From assembly GCA_035292585.1 (NCBI GenBank), contig DATDPU010000033.1:9691-73690 (forward strand): DNA of 64,000 nt, given 5' to 3'. Both the position numbers and the translations under genes were made by a program. The notes beneath the pieces were generated by a model. The model saw only the letters and a program-made list of their open reading frames with translations, searched no databases and was not told where the DNA came from. How positions within the stretch are numbered: the stretch's first letter is position 1; each line of letters opens with the position of its first letter. Positions 31,939 through 40,477 of the stretch are shown piece by piece. The DNA comes from DASSFZ01 sp035292585. GTDB taxonomy: Bacteria > Chloroflexota > Anaerolineae > Fen-1058.

Positions 31939-34173
31939 CTACTCCACGACCTGTGCCGGGTCGAGCGCCGGCAGGCGCACGCAGAAGGTACTGCCCTGGC
32001 CTTCCTCGCTATGCACCTCGACTGTCCCGCGATGTTGCTCGACGACGGCTTTGACCAGGCTGAGGCCCAGACCGGTGCCCTCGATGTCTTCCGTGCCGGG
32101 CATCTTCACCCGATAGAAGCGCTGGAATAACTTGGCTTGCGCCGCCTTAGGGATGCCCAAGCCGTTGTCGGACACTTCAAAGATGATCACACCCGCATCA
32201 TGGCGTACCCGGGCCTGAATCTGGCCCTCGGTCGGCGTGTACTTGATGGCGTTGCCCATCAGATTGATGAGGACCTGGTAGATTTGCACGGGGTCGGCGC
32301 TGATATAGGCTGGCAGCTCTTCCAGTTCTACGCTTAGCTGCTGGCGCTTCTCGGCCGCTGGTGGAAGCAGCTCGGCGGCCGCGCGTTGGGCCATCTCGTT
32401 CAGATCGATCGGCTGGCGGATTTGTTCTGCTTCCGATTCGATCCGCTCGATATCCAGCAAGTCTTGAATGAGCGTCCGCATGCGTCGCAAGCCTTGCCCG
32501 AGACCTTCGATGTACCGGCGCGCATCCTGGCGATCGGGCAGGGTATCTTCCAACAAGTCCAGGTAGCCGAAGGCCAGATTGAGCGGGCTGCGCAGATCGT
32601 GCGAGGCCATGCGGATCATCTGCGATTTCAGCTGATCCAGCCGCTTGAGGTCTGAAATATCGTGCAGCGTGAGCACGCGCCCCAGCAGACCCAGATGTTC
32701 CGCGCGCACCAGCGTAAGGTTGCCCAGCAGCGTCGTGGTATCGCTGAGCGCCAATTCAAACACGTGCGCCTCCGGCGAGCTGCGATAAGCCTCGATCAGG
32801 CCGGGCAGCCGCAGCATATCATCCACGCGCTGACCGATGGCCTGCTCGGCCGTCACACCGAAGAGCTGCTCGGCGGCCCGATTGAATAACTGCACCCGAT
32901 CGTCGGCATCGGTCACGATCACGGTATCGCCCGTGCTGGCCAGCACCGCGCTCAGGCGCTGCCGCTCGCGCTGCGCGTCTTCGTACAGCCGCGCGTTCTC
33001 GACGGCCACGGCGACCTGATCCGCCAGCATTTGCAGCGCCGAGATGTCCTCCTCGCCAAAGGCATCGACATAGCGACTGGCGAAGCCGATGATGCCGATG
33101 ACCGACTCGCTGGAGCGCAGCGGCAGGATCAGCTCAGACCGTGCGTCGGGACCGGTCACCGATACGAAATCAGGAACCTGTCGCACATCGCTCGTCAGCA
33201 CCATCTGCCCCGAAGTATAGACGCGCGCGGCTAACCCGTCCGTCACTTTCTGACGATGATTTGCCATGTCGGGCCGCGCCAACGGCCCGGCTTGCGCGCG
33301 CATGACGAACTCACCTGCCGCCTCATCCACCGTCAAGATGCCGACATGGTCGACCCCAAAGCGGACTTGAGTGCTTTCGGCGATCGCGGTCAGGATGCGC
33401 TCGATATCCCAGCCGGCAGCGATGCGGCGCCCCACCTGGCCGATGGCCTCCATATCGCGCGCCCGGCGTCGAATTTCGGCGCTGCTGCGAATGTGCCCGA
33501 TGGTGAGCGCGATCTGATCCGTGACGGCCAGCACCGCTTCGGCGTCGGCCTGGCTGAAGCGCTGCATCGGGCGTGAATTGACGAAGAACGCCGCGCCAAA
33601 CGCGCGATTATTCAAGGCCAACGGTACGGCCAGCACGGCCGGCGTGGTCTCGATCGGATCGAGAATCTTCACGGCATTGTGTTCGATCACCCATTTTGCC
33701 AGCGGCGTGCCAGCCGGCGAATCGGGCCGTGAAGCGATCGGCTCGGTGTACGGGCTGCGTGGATGCAGCGGGGCCGGCGCGTTGCGCTGATCGCTCCAGG
33801 CCGCGTAGCTGCACTCGCGCGCGTCGATCAGTTCCGCCCAGCGCGGCGCGAGCGCATTGAGCAACGTGTCCAGGCCGGTGGCCCGGCTCACCACACCGCG
33901 GATATCGGCGATCATGTGCAGCCGGCGGACGTCGCGCTCGCGCCGGTCGCGTTCGCGGCCGGTCAAGCCTAAGAGCGCCCCCAGGATGACTGGCAGGGTA
34001 TCGGTCAACAGATGCGCGAAACTGCCGGCTGGGCCGAAGTGAATGGCGAGGATACTCTGAAGCGTGAGGGGTAAATCGCGCTGGGCGAGCGTGGTCAGCG
34101 TCAGCACGCCAGGGAACAGCAGCCCCAGCAGGACGCCATAAACCGTATAACGCGCGGCCCAGGTTCTGAACAC
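31939..34173 (-). CDS. Multidomain sensor histidine kinase (TM-GAF-GAF-PAS-HisKA-HATPase)
   Basis: This 744-residue protein has two N-terminal TM helices (YGVLLGLLFPGVLTLTTLAQ; LPVILGALLGLTG), two GAF domains (about 100-235 and 245-395), a PAS domain (about 400-505), then HisKA with the H box MASHDLRSPLNLA (His about 532) and HATPase with N (LMGNAIKYTP), G1 (VSDNGLGIP) and G2 (GTGLGLSLVK) boxes. The start is a GTG. Adjacent downstream of another kinase gene (34217-35452), in the same direction with a 43-base gap, so they are likely co-transcribed. Confidence 0.93.
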   Translation of the reverse strand: MFRTWAARYTVYGVLLGLLFPGVLTLTTLAQRDLPLTLQSILAIHFGPAGSFAHLLTDTLPVILGALLGLTGRERDRRERDVRRLHMIADIRGVVSRATGLDTLLNALAPRWAELIDARECSYAAWSDQRNAPAPLHPRSPYTEPIASRPDSPAGTPLAKWVIEHNAVKILDPIETTPAVLAVPLALNNRAFGAAFFVNSRPMQRFSQADAEAVLAVTDQIALTIGHIRSSAEIRRRARDMEAIGQVGRRIAAGWDIERILTAIAESTQVRFGVDHVGILTVDEAAGEFVMRAQAGPLARPDMANHRQKVTDGLAARVYTSGQMVLTSDVRQVPDFVSVTGPDARSELILPLRSSESVIGIIGFASRYVDAFGEEDISALQMLADQVAVAVENARLYEDAQRERQRLSAVLASTGDTVIVTDADDRVQLFNRAAEQLFGVTAEQAIGQRVDDMLRLPGLIEAYRSSPEAHVFELALSDTTTLLGNLTLVRAEHLGLLGRVLTLHDISDLKRLDQLKSQMIRMASHDLRSPLNLAFGYLDLLEDTLPDRQDARRYIEGLGQGLRRMRTLIQDLLDIERIESEAEQIRQPIDLNEMAQRAAAELLPPAAEKRQQLSVELEELPAYISADPVQIYQVLINLMGNAIKYTPTEGQIQARVRHDAGVIIFEVSDNGLGIPKAAQAKLFQRFYRVKMPGTEDIEGTGLGLSLVKAVVEQHRGTVEVHSEEGQGSTFCVRLPALDPAQVVE

Positions 34174-34216
34174 GATTCAGTCCGGTAGGGAAGGCTCGAA
34201 ACAGCGGAATGAACTC

Positions 34217-35452
34217 TTATTCGTGTTCATTCGTGTGACTTCGTGGATTAACATCCGTCAGGGGCAGCCAGATCGCGAAAGTGCTGCCCTTGCCCGGTTC
34301 GCTCTTCAAGGTGATTTGGCCGCCGTGCGCAACCACGATGCGGTGCGCCAGCGCCAGGCCCAAGCCAATGCCTTCGAAGTGCCGGCGATCGCTCATATCG
34401 GCCTGTGTGAACGCTTTGAACAACAGGCGTTGGCGCTCAACCGGGATGCCGACGCCCGAATCGGCCACGCCGATGACCACGTGCGGCCGGGGAGTCTGGC
34501 CTGGCCCCTGCACCGGACTATGCGCGCCGAGCACCACGCGCCCCCCTTTCGGCGTGAACTTGATCGCGTTATCGACCAAATGGCCCAGCGCGTTGGCCAG
34601 GCGCGCCGGGTCGGCCGGGATGCGCACGTCCGTCGGCGGTGGAACCGCCTGGAGCGCGACGCCTTTATCACGCGCCCGAGACGAATAGAGTTCGTGCGTC
34701 TCCCGGATGACCTCCGCGACGCTGACCTGATCCACTTCGAGTTGCAACTCGCCGCGCTCCAACAGGCTGAAGTCGAGCAGGTTATCGACCAGCCGCTTGA
34801 GGCGGCGGCTGTAAGTCTGAATGTTGGAGAGGTGTTCACGCTGGCGCTCGGACGGGAGTGAATTGCCTTCGTTGAGCAATTGGGCGGCCAACAGAATCAC
34901 CGAGAGCGGCGTGCGCAGTTCGTGGGACACAATCGAGACGAACTCGCTCTTCATGCGATCCAGGCTTTGCAGTTGCGCGTAGGCCTCGCGCAGTTCGCGC
35001 GTCTGCTCGGCCACCGTCTGTTCCAGGTGCGCGTTGGCCTGTTTGAGCTCGTTCACCAACCGCCGGTTGTCGATCTCCAGGCTGCGCTGCAGCAGCGCGC
35101 GATCGATGGTGAACTGGAGCTGATCGACGTTTTCCACCGGCTTGAGCAAATAGTCGTACGCGCCGTGGCGCAGCGCGTCCAGCGCGGTGTCCAGCGAGGC
35201 GTGGCCGGTGAGGATGATGACCTGGGTTTCCTTCGCGCGCTCCTTCACCCGATGCAGCACGCCCAGCCCGTTCAGGCGCGGCATCTGCAAATCGGTCAAC
35301 ACCAGGTCGAACGGCTGCGTGGTGAACAGACGCACCGCCGTCTCGCCGTCGTAGGCGACCTGGACTTCGTAGCCTTGTTGTGATAAATAACCCTGCAAAA
35401 AAGCGGCGACATCGCGACTGTCATCTGCCACCAGGATGCGCTGTTTGGCCAT
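34217..35452 (-). CDS. Response regulator receiver-histidine kinase fusion
   Basis: This 411-residue protein begins MAKQRILVADDSRDVAAFLQ, a receiver domain with DD near residue 10, phosphoacceptor Asp in VLTDLQMPR (about 54) and Lys in YLLKPVENV (about 105). A coiled coil follows (LEQTVAEQTRELREAYAQL), then HisKA (IVSHELRTPLSVIL) and HATPase (DNAIKFTPKGG, VADSGVGIP, GIGLGLALAH). About 160 N-terminal residues are nearly identical to the kinase at 50251-51447. The C-terminus (NPRSHTNEHE) is encoded by a repeat-like word (cacacgaatgaacacgaa). Confidence 0.92.
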   Translation of the reverse strand: MAKQRILVADDSRDVAAFLQGYLSQQGYEVQVAYDGETAVRLFTTQPFDLVLTDLQMPRLNGLGVLHRVKERAKETQVIILTGHASLDTALDALRHGAYDYLLKPVENVDQLQFTIDRALLQRSLEIDNRRLVNELKQANAHLEQTVAEQTRELREAYAQLQSLDRMKSEFVSIVSHELRTPLSVILLAAQLLNEGNSLPSERQREHLSNIQTYSRRLKRLVDNLLDFSLLERGELQLEVDQVSVAEVIRETHELYSSRARDKGVALQAVPPPTDVRIPADPARLANALGHLVDNAIKFTPKGGRVVLGAHSPVQGPGQTPRPHVVIGVADSGVGIPVERQRLLFKAFTQADMSDRRHFEGIGLGLALAHRIVVAHGGQITLKSEPGKGSTFAIWLPLTDVNPRSHTNEHE

Positions 35453-35471
35453 CCGGCTTACCTCGATTCTC

Positions 35472-35506
35472 CAGACCTGCCGGGTCTTGGAGACGAGGCA
35501 GGTCTG
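35472..35506. repeat. Inverted repeat CAGACCTGCC / GGCAGGTCTG
   Basis: Ten-base arms with a 15-base loop lie in the divergent promoter region between the kinase and methyltransferase genes. The core is related to the ACCTSCGAGGT family. Confidence 0.7.
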
Positions 35507-35574
35507 CACGGATTATACACCCGATGTCCGGCCCGTTCTTGTCAGCGATGGGGTGACGTGCTACACTCGCGTCG

Positions 35575-36393
35575 ATGAGCGACTACGCAACTTTCGCCCG
35601 GCTGTACGACTTTTTTTACGAGGGTATTGCCGACGATATCCCGCTGTATCAAGGTTTTGCCGAGCGGACCGGCGGCCGGGTGCTGGAGATCGGCGTCGGC
35701 ACGGGGCGGGTGGCGGTGCCCCTGGCCCAGGCCGGCTGTACCGTCACCGGTCTCGATTCGTCGGATGCGATGCTGGCGATCGCGCAGGCGCAGGCGGCTA
35801 AGGCCGGGGTCGCCGATCGGGTGCAGCTGGTGCGGGCCGACATGCGCCGCTTCGAGCTTGGCGCGCGTTTCGATCTGGTGATCGTCCCGATCAACACTTT
35901 CATGCACAACCTGACGCTCGACGATCAGCTCGACACGCTGACCCACATCCGGCGGCACCTGGCGCCGCCGGGCCTGCTGGTGATCGATCTGTTCAATCCC
36001 GACCCGACCCTGCCCGATGATCGACGCCTGATTTTGCAGCGGGTTCGGCCTGGCCCCGGCGGTCAACCCGTCCTGCAATTCACGACACGCGCGTTGGATT
36101 GGGAGCACCAGGTGTCGGCGGCGATGTTCATTGTCGACGAGCCGAATGAGGAAGGGTTCATCCGGCGCACGACCTTCGCGTTCGAGCTGCGCTTTTTGTT
36201 TCGGAACGAGGTGGAGCTGTTGCTGCGCCAGACCGGCTTTACGCTCGAAGCGGTGTACGGCTCGTACGACCTGGCTCCCTTTGAGGCGGGCGCGGAGAAG
36301 CTCATCGTCGTGGCGCGGCCCTCACCCTCCCCCGCCTCGCTGCGCTCGTCACCCCCTCCCTCTCCCGATACGTCGGGAGAGGGAGGGGGTTAG
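35575..36393 (+). CDS. Class I SAM-dependent methyltransferase
   Basis: This 272-residue Rossmann-type methyltransferase has motif I VLEIGVGTGRVAVPLA (about residues 37-52), the acidic loop VTGLDSSDAMLAIAQ (about 60) and VQLVRADMRRFEL (about 82). A later FNPDPTLPDD / RFLFRNEVELLLRQTGF region fits the small-molecule or protein methyltransferase group. The substrate is unknown. The last 20 or so residues (PSPSPASLRSSPPPSPD) come from the strong hairpin at 36351-36390, so the end of the protein is shaped by terminator-like DNA. Confidence 0.88.
   Translation: MSDYATFARLYDFFYEGIADDIPLYQGFAERTGGRVLEIGVGTGRVAVPLAQAGCTVTGLDSSDAMLAIAQAQAAKAGVADRVQLVRADMRRFELGARFDLVIVPINTFMHNLTLDDQLDTLTHIRRHLAPPGLLVIDLFNPDPTLPDDRRLILQRVRPGPGGQPVLQFTTRALDWEHQVSAAMFIVDEPNEEGFIRRTTFAFELRFLFRNEVELLLRQTGFTLEAVYGSYDLAPFEAGAEKLIVVARPSPSPASLRSSPPPSPDTSGEGGG
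36351..36390. terminator. 18-bp perfect stem hairpin between convergent genes
   Basis: Arms ACCCCCTCCCTCTCCCGA / TCGGGAGAGGGAGGGGGT enclose a 4-base loop. It lies between the methyltransferase and universal stress protein genes and would serve as a bidirectional terminator. There is no U-tract. Confidence 0.7.
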
Positions 36394-37229
36394 GGGGTAG
36401 GTGAGGGCGTCGGGTTCTTCACCACCAGCACAGCGGTGTTCAACGCTTCCAGCACGTGCGCCGAAATGTTATCCAGCAGCAGGCGGCTGACGCCGCGCGC
36501 GAATTGCGCGCCGACGACGACCAGATCGTAGTTGCCCTCGTGCGCCTCGGCATCGATCTCGTCCAGCACCAACCCGTGGCGCACTTTGATCTCGCCGCGC
36601 ACGCCCGCCGCGCGCAGCAGGTCCAGCGCGGCGCTCAGGTGCAGCCCCTCGCGCGTGCCATGCGCGATCAATTCCTCGGCCGAGGCCTCCAGGGCGTACA
36701 GGTCGGAGTCTTCACTCAACGCGATCTGCGACATCACGTGTAGCACGGTCATGTCCGCCTCGGTCATGGCCGCCACATTCACGGCGAACTGCACGTCGCG
36801 CAGGCCCGGCTCGCCCCCGGCCGTGCACACCAGGATGCGGCGCAATTCGCCGGCCGCTTTTTTGACCACCAGCACGGAGCAGGGCGCATACTGCATCACG
36901 CGCGCCGAGGTCGATCCCAGGAGGAAGCGGGTCAAACCGCGCAGCCCGCGCGCGCCGACGATCAGCAGATCGTAGTTGCCGGACTCGGCTTCCTTGAGGA
37001 TCTCTTCGGCGGCATGGCCGCGCGCGATCTTGATCGAGACCTCCGCCTGGGTTGGGCGCAGCCGGGCGAACAGGAGATCGAGCGCGTGCTTGATCGCGCC
37101 GGCCTCCCGCTCGTTTTCGAGCGTGCCAAACAACGTCACCTGGTTGCCCGGCGCCTTGAGCAGGTACGTCGCGAAGCGCGCCGCCTGCTCGGAAGGCGCC
37201 GACCCATCGGAGCACATCAAAATCCGCAC
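36390..37229 (-). CDS. Tandem universal stress protein
   Basis: This 279-residue protein consists of two USP domains. The first has VRILMCSDGSAPSEQAARFA and the ATP motif DLLIVGARGLRGLTRFLLGSTSARVM (GxxGx9GS). The second has ILVCTAGGEPGLRDVQFAV and YDLVVVGAQFARGVSRLLLDN, where the loop is degenerate. The start is GTG 37229 after gggag. Tandem USPs usually bind nucleotide in one half. The stop overlaps the convergent methyltransferase gene. Confidence 0.9.
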   Translation of the reverse strand: MRILMCSDGSAPSEQAARFATYLLKAPGNQVTLFGTLENEREAGAIKHALDLLFARLRPTQAEVSIKIARGHAAEEILKEAESGNYDLLIVGARGLRGLTRFLLGSTSARVMQYAPCSVLVVKKAAGELRRILVCTAGGEPGLRDVQFAVNVAAMTEADMTVLHVMSQIALSEDSDLYALEASAEELIAHGTREGLHLSAALDLLRAAGVRGEIKVRHGLVLDEIDAEAHEGNYDLVVVGAQFARGVSRLLLDNISAHVLEALNTAVLVVKNPTPSPTP

Positions 37230-37343
37230 CTTAGCAACTCCCAAACATGATGGCCGATGGCTTACGGCCGATCGCGTATCGCGGAAGGTCAAAAACGGCG
37301 GCCCGGCGCGAGGTGCGATAGGCGCGATGCCAGCGGCGCGCCG

Positions 37344-38396
37344 CTAAAGCAGCAGCAGCAGAATCGGCGCGCCGACCACCGCCAGCATGAAGATGGTCAG
37401 GTTACGGCGGTTGTGCGTCACCCGACCGACGAGGTTCAACACCAACCGTTCGTAGCCGCGATACGAAATGGACAAGATCGCCAGCGAGACCAGCGCCACG
37501 CTCAACATCTCGACCAGCACGATCGTGAAAGCGGCCGGGTTGTTCATCAACACCGACGCCACCAGCGTATCGACAAACGTGGTGACGTTGGCGCCCATGA
37601 TGTAGGGCACCACGTTCTCGACGCGGATATAGCCGCGCGCGGAGAGCGGCACCAGCAACCCCAGCGATACCGAGACGGACATCGAAATACTGGTGACGGC
37701 CATGCCTAAGCCGAACATCACGATCGGCCGGTACAGCAGGCGCGGCGTTTCGCCGAAGCCGGTGCCGCTGAGATCGAGGTCGGGCAAGGCGCGATCGAAC
37801 ACGTTGAAGGCGACCATCACCACGCCGACGCCGACGCCGAAGATCAACAGGCCCGGCGCCCACGACGTGATCCAGCCCACGATCGGATCGAAAACGGCAT
37901 CCATCACCGACGCCAACTGGCTGGTGGCCGTGAAGTGTAACGTGCTCAACCAACCGTTCGACAGAATGAGATAACCCAACAGCATCGCCGGCAGGTACGT
38001 CGTCCAGGTCGTGAGCAGCGAGACCAACCCCATGCCCAGGCTCCGCTTGGACTCCTGGCCCCGCAGCAAGTAGACGAAGCCGATGAACAGCACGATGAAC
38101 GACGCGCCCATACGCGAGCCGTTGATCATCATGAAAGCTTCCACGGTATCGACCGCGCCGCCGTTGAACAGACCCAGGGTGGCGGCGGCGACGGGCGATC
38201 CGCTCAACACAAAATACGCGCCGAGCCAGCCGAAGCCCAGAGCATTAAACGGGTTGCTGATCAGCGAGGTCTCGCGCAGCAGCGGCGCGAGCGTTTTTGC
38301 GCCGGCCTTCATCAACTGGATGGCCAGGATGAAAAAAAACAGGCCCGCCGCGCCATAGGCAATCTTCTGCACGTGAATTCGCGGCAGTCGGCGCAT
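37344..38396 (-). CDS. Na/Pi cotransporter-like membrane protein
   Basis: This 350-residue protein of the Na+/phosphate symporter family (PF02690) has repeated elements: the N-terminal half carries YFVLSGSPVAAATLGLFNGG and the C-terminal half YIMGANVTTFVDTLVASVL, matching the paired QSSS/GxNxGTT-type re-entrant loops in weakened form (GANVTTF). There are about nine TM helices. The start is ATG 38396, directly after the HD gene's stop. The exact substrate (phosphate or other anion) is uncertain because the QSSS motif is altered to SGSPVAA. Confidence 0.8.
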   Translation of the reverse strand: MRRLPRIHVQKIAYGAAGLFFFILAIQLMKAGAKTLAPLLRETSLISNPFNALGFGWLGAYFVLSGSPVAAATLGLFNGGAVDTVEAFMMINGSRMGASFIVLFIGFVYLLRGQESKRSLGMGLVSLLTTWTTYLPAMLLGYLILSNGWLSTLHFTATSQLASVMDAVFDPIVGWITSWAPGLLIFGVGVGVVMVAFNVFDRALPDLDLSGTGFGETPRLLYRPIVMFGLGMAVTSISMSVSVSLGLLVPLSARGYIRVENVVPYIMGANVTTFVDTLVASVLMNNPAAFTIVLVEMLSVALVSLAILSISYRGYERLVLNLVGRVTHNRRNLTIFMLAVVGAPILLLLL

Positions 38397-38400
38397 CGGC

Positions 38401-39027
38401 TCAGGCCTCGCCCCGCGCTTCGCGCGCCAGCCGCGCGTAAAAGGCGGCCAGCACGGCGTGGCGCTCCTCGGCAATGGCGCGTCCGGTGCGTGTGGTCATG
38501 CGCTCGCGCAAGCGCGACAGTTTCACCACGTACTCGTGATGCGGGGTGTGCTCGCCCGGCCGGGCCTGGCCGTGTGCGAACCGCTCCGGGTAGTCGGCGG
38601 CGACCTCGTCCCACAGCCGCTGGCCGATCACGCCAGTGTAGGCGAACGCGCGCGCCGCGCCGATCGCGCCGATCGCATCGAGCTTGTCGGCGTCGAACAG
38701 GCAGCGCGCTTCGAGCGTGTCGGGCGGCGGGCCGGAGCGAAAGCGATGTTGGAGGATGGCGCGCACGACCGCCTCCACTTTTTCGGGTGGCTGGGCTTGC
38801 AAAATTTCGCGGGCGCGCCCCGCCGCCACTTCGGCGTGATCGCGCCCCGAGCGATCCCCGCGTCCCACGTCGTGCAGCAGCGCCGCCGCGCGCACGATCG
38901 CGACGTCGGCCCCTTCGGCGCGCGCCAGCCGCTCGGCCAGCGCCGTCACGCGCAGCACGTGATCAAAATCGTGGGCGGGATCGTGCAAATCGGCATAGTA
39001 GCGACGCGCTTCAGCGGGCTCGATCAC
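38401..39027 (-). CDS. HD-domain phosphohydrolase
   Basis: This 208-residue protein has the N-terminal DLHDPAHDFDHVLRVTALAERLA (first His) and AAALLHDVGRGDRSGRDHAEVAAGRAREIL (HD and downstream H), then AILQHRF and DADKLDAIGAIGAARAFAY (second D), a complete H-HD-H-D site of the YedJ/YpgQ family. The start is GTG 39027 with gaggag upstream. It overlaps the glycosyltransferase stop by 17 bases, so it is probably in the same transcript. Confidence 0.9.
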   Translation of the reverse strand: MIEPAEARRYYADLHDPAHDFDHVLRVTALAERLARAEGADVAIVRAAALLHDVGRGDRSGRDHAEVAAGRAREILQAQPPEKVEAVVRAILQHRFRSGPPPDTLEARCLFDADKLDAIGAIGAARAFAYTGVIGQRLWDEVAADYPERFAHGQARPGEHTPHHEYVVKLSRLRERMTTRTGRAIAEERHAVLAAFYARLAREARGEA

Positions 39028-40159
39028 GCACGCGCTCCTCGGCAACCTGATAAATGATGCGGGCTGCCCGGAACGCCGCATTCGGTCGAGCGATGGCGCG
39101 CGCGTTCACCGACAACTCTTCCAGGCGTCCGGGGTTGTTCAACCAGGCGCGCAGCGTGGTGACGACTTGGGCGGGGCGCGGGCAATACGCCCCGGCGCCG
39201 GCCTGGATCACGAATTGCGGGTTGCCTTCTTCCTGCCCGGGGACGAAGTCGAAGAGGATGAGCGGCAGGCCGCGCACCAGGGCTTCGGCAATCGTATTCG
39301 AACCGGCTTTGCCGATCAGGACCGTGGCCGCGGCCATCCAATCGGACATGTTGCGCGTGAAGCCCAGCACGCGCGTGGGCATCGGCCAATCGGCGGCTTC
39401 CAACTCTTCGCGCAGCATCTGGTTGCGCCCGGTGATGATCACCAACTGCGCGTCCAGCCCGCTCTCGCCGAGCGTGTGGGCGATATCGTAGACCCGACCC
39501 ATGCCCTCGCCCCCGCCGCTCAACAAGATGATCGGCTTGCGTGGATCGAAGCCTAAGCGCCGGCGCAACAGATCGGGCGGCTCGATCGGATCGAGAAAGC
39601 GGGGATGCACCGGCAGGCCGGTGACGGCAACGCGATCGGCGGGCGCACCCCGGCGGATCGCCCGCTCGCGCGCCACCTCGGTCGGCACGAGATAGCGCTC
39701 TGCGCCGGGCGCGCACCACAGCGCATGATTCGTGACAATGTCGGTGAAGACGAAGAGGCAAGGGATGCGCAGCCAGGTGAGCGGGTAACTGTAGGTGGGG
39801 TGGAAGGAGACGAACAGATCGGCCGGACGATCGGCCAGCAGCTCGCGCATCGCGCGGCGCATGGGCCACCACATGATGCTGGCGCCCAGGCGAATGCGGG
39901 CGTGCGTATCGAGCGCATGGAAGAACGCGCCGAGCAGGGGCCGGGCAAAGCGCGCCGTCTGCGTGTAGGTCTGCCGGCCCCGGTTGTAGGGGAACGGCGC
40001 GTAGTCGGCCAGCGCGTCGACGAGCTCAACCTGCGCGCAATCGCCGGCGGTTCGGCGCAGGGCTTCGCGCACGGCTTCGGCCGGGGCGCGATGCCCGCCG
40101 CCGACGTCGGCGAACAGGAAGACGAGTCGAGCCGGGCGTTGAGGGGTTAGGGTCGACAC
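39011..40159 (-). CDS. MGDG-synthase-like glycosyltransferase (GT28)
   Basis: This 382-residue GT-B enzyme has the N-terminal motif VFLFADVGGGHRAPAEAVREAL (membrane-acceptor GGGHxxAA), the VSFHPTYSYPL and FVFTDIVTNHALWCAP segments, and the C-terminal nucleotide-sugar site LLSGGGEGMGRVYDI, then IGKAGSNTIAEALVRGLPLILFD and GQEEGNPQFV. This is the monogalactosyl/diglucosyl-diacylglycerol synthase family, which adds a sugar to diacylglycerol at the cytoplasmic membrane face. It is the first gene of a run with HD and Na/Pi genes. Confidence 0.92.
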   Translation of the reverse strand: MSTLTPQRPARLVFLFADVGGGHRAPAEAVREALRRTAGDCAQVELVDALADYAPFPYNRGRQTYTQTARFARPLLGAFFHALDTHARIRLGASIMWWPMRRAMRELLADRPADLFVSFHPTYSYPLTWLRIPCLFVFTDIVTNHALWCAPGAERYLVPTEVARERAIRRGAPADRVAVTGLPVHPRFLDPIEPPDLLRRRLGFDPRKPIILLSGGGEGMGRVYDIAHTLGESGLDAQLVIITGRNQMLREELEAADWPMPTRVLGFTRNMSDWMAAATVLIGKAGSNTIAEALVRGLPLILFDFVPGQEEGNPQFVIQAGAGAYCPRPAQVVTTLRAWLNNPGRLEELSVNARAIARPNAAFRAARIIYQVAEERVRDRAR

Positions 40160-40162
40160 AGG

Positions 40163-40390
40163 TCAGGTTGACCGATTGGCAAGCGCTGAGCGATCCGTTG
40201 TCGCTGCGCGCCGGACGAAAGTCTTGAGGCGTTTCGCGAACTCCCCACGCGGAAGCAGCACCCGCCGGCCGCAGGTGGCGCACTTGAGGCCAATGTCTGC
40301 GCCCACGCGCACCACCGTCCATTCGTAGCCGCCGCACGGATGGGGTTTGCGCAGGCGGACGACATCATCGATTTCTACCTGAACCGGCAT
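40163..40390 (-). CDS. DUF951 family protein
   Basis: This 75-residue protein has VEIDDVVRLRKPHPCGGYEW then VVRVGADIGLKCATCGRRVLLPRGEFAKRLK, with three cysteines (C-x(25)-CxxC type) that could bind zinc. The DUF951 family is widespread in Firmicutes and Chloroflexota and is of unknown function. It lies 3 bases upstream of the glycosyltransferase start. Confidence 0.92.
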   Translation of the reverse strand: MPVQVEIDDVVRLRKPHPCGGYEWTVVRVGADIGLKCATCGRRVLLPRGEFAKRLKTFVRRAATTDRSALANRST

Positions 40391-40477
40391 GGGGTATCCT
40401 ATAGCGATGCCCGGTCTTTGTAAGCACCCGAAGCGGGGGGCAGGGGCGCCGACCTGGCACGCCTGGATTATAAACTG

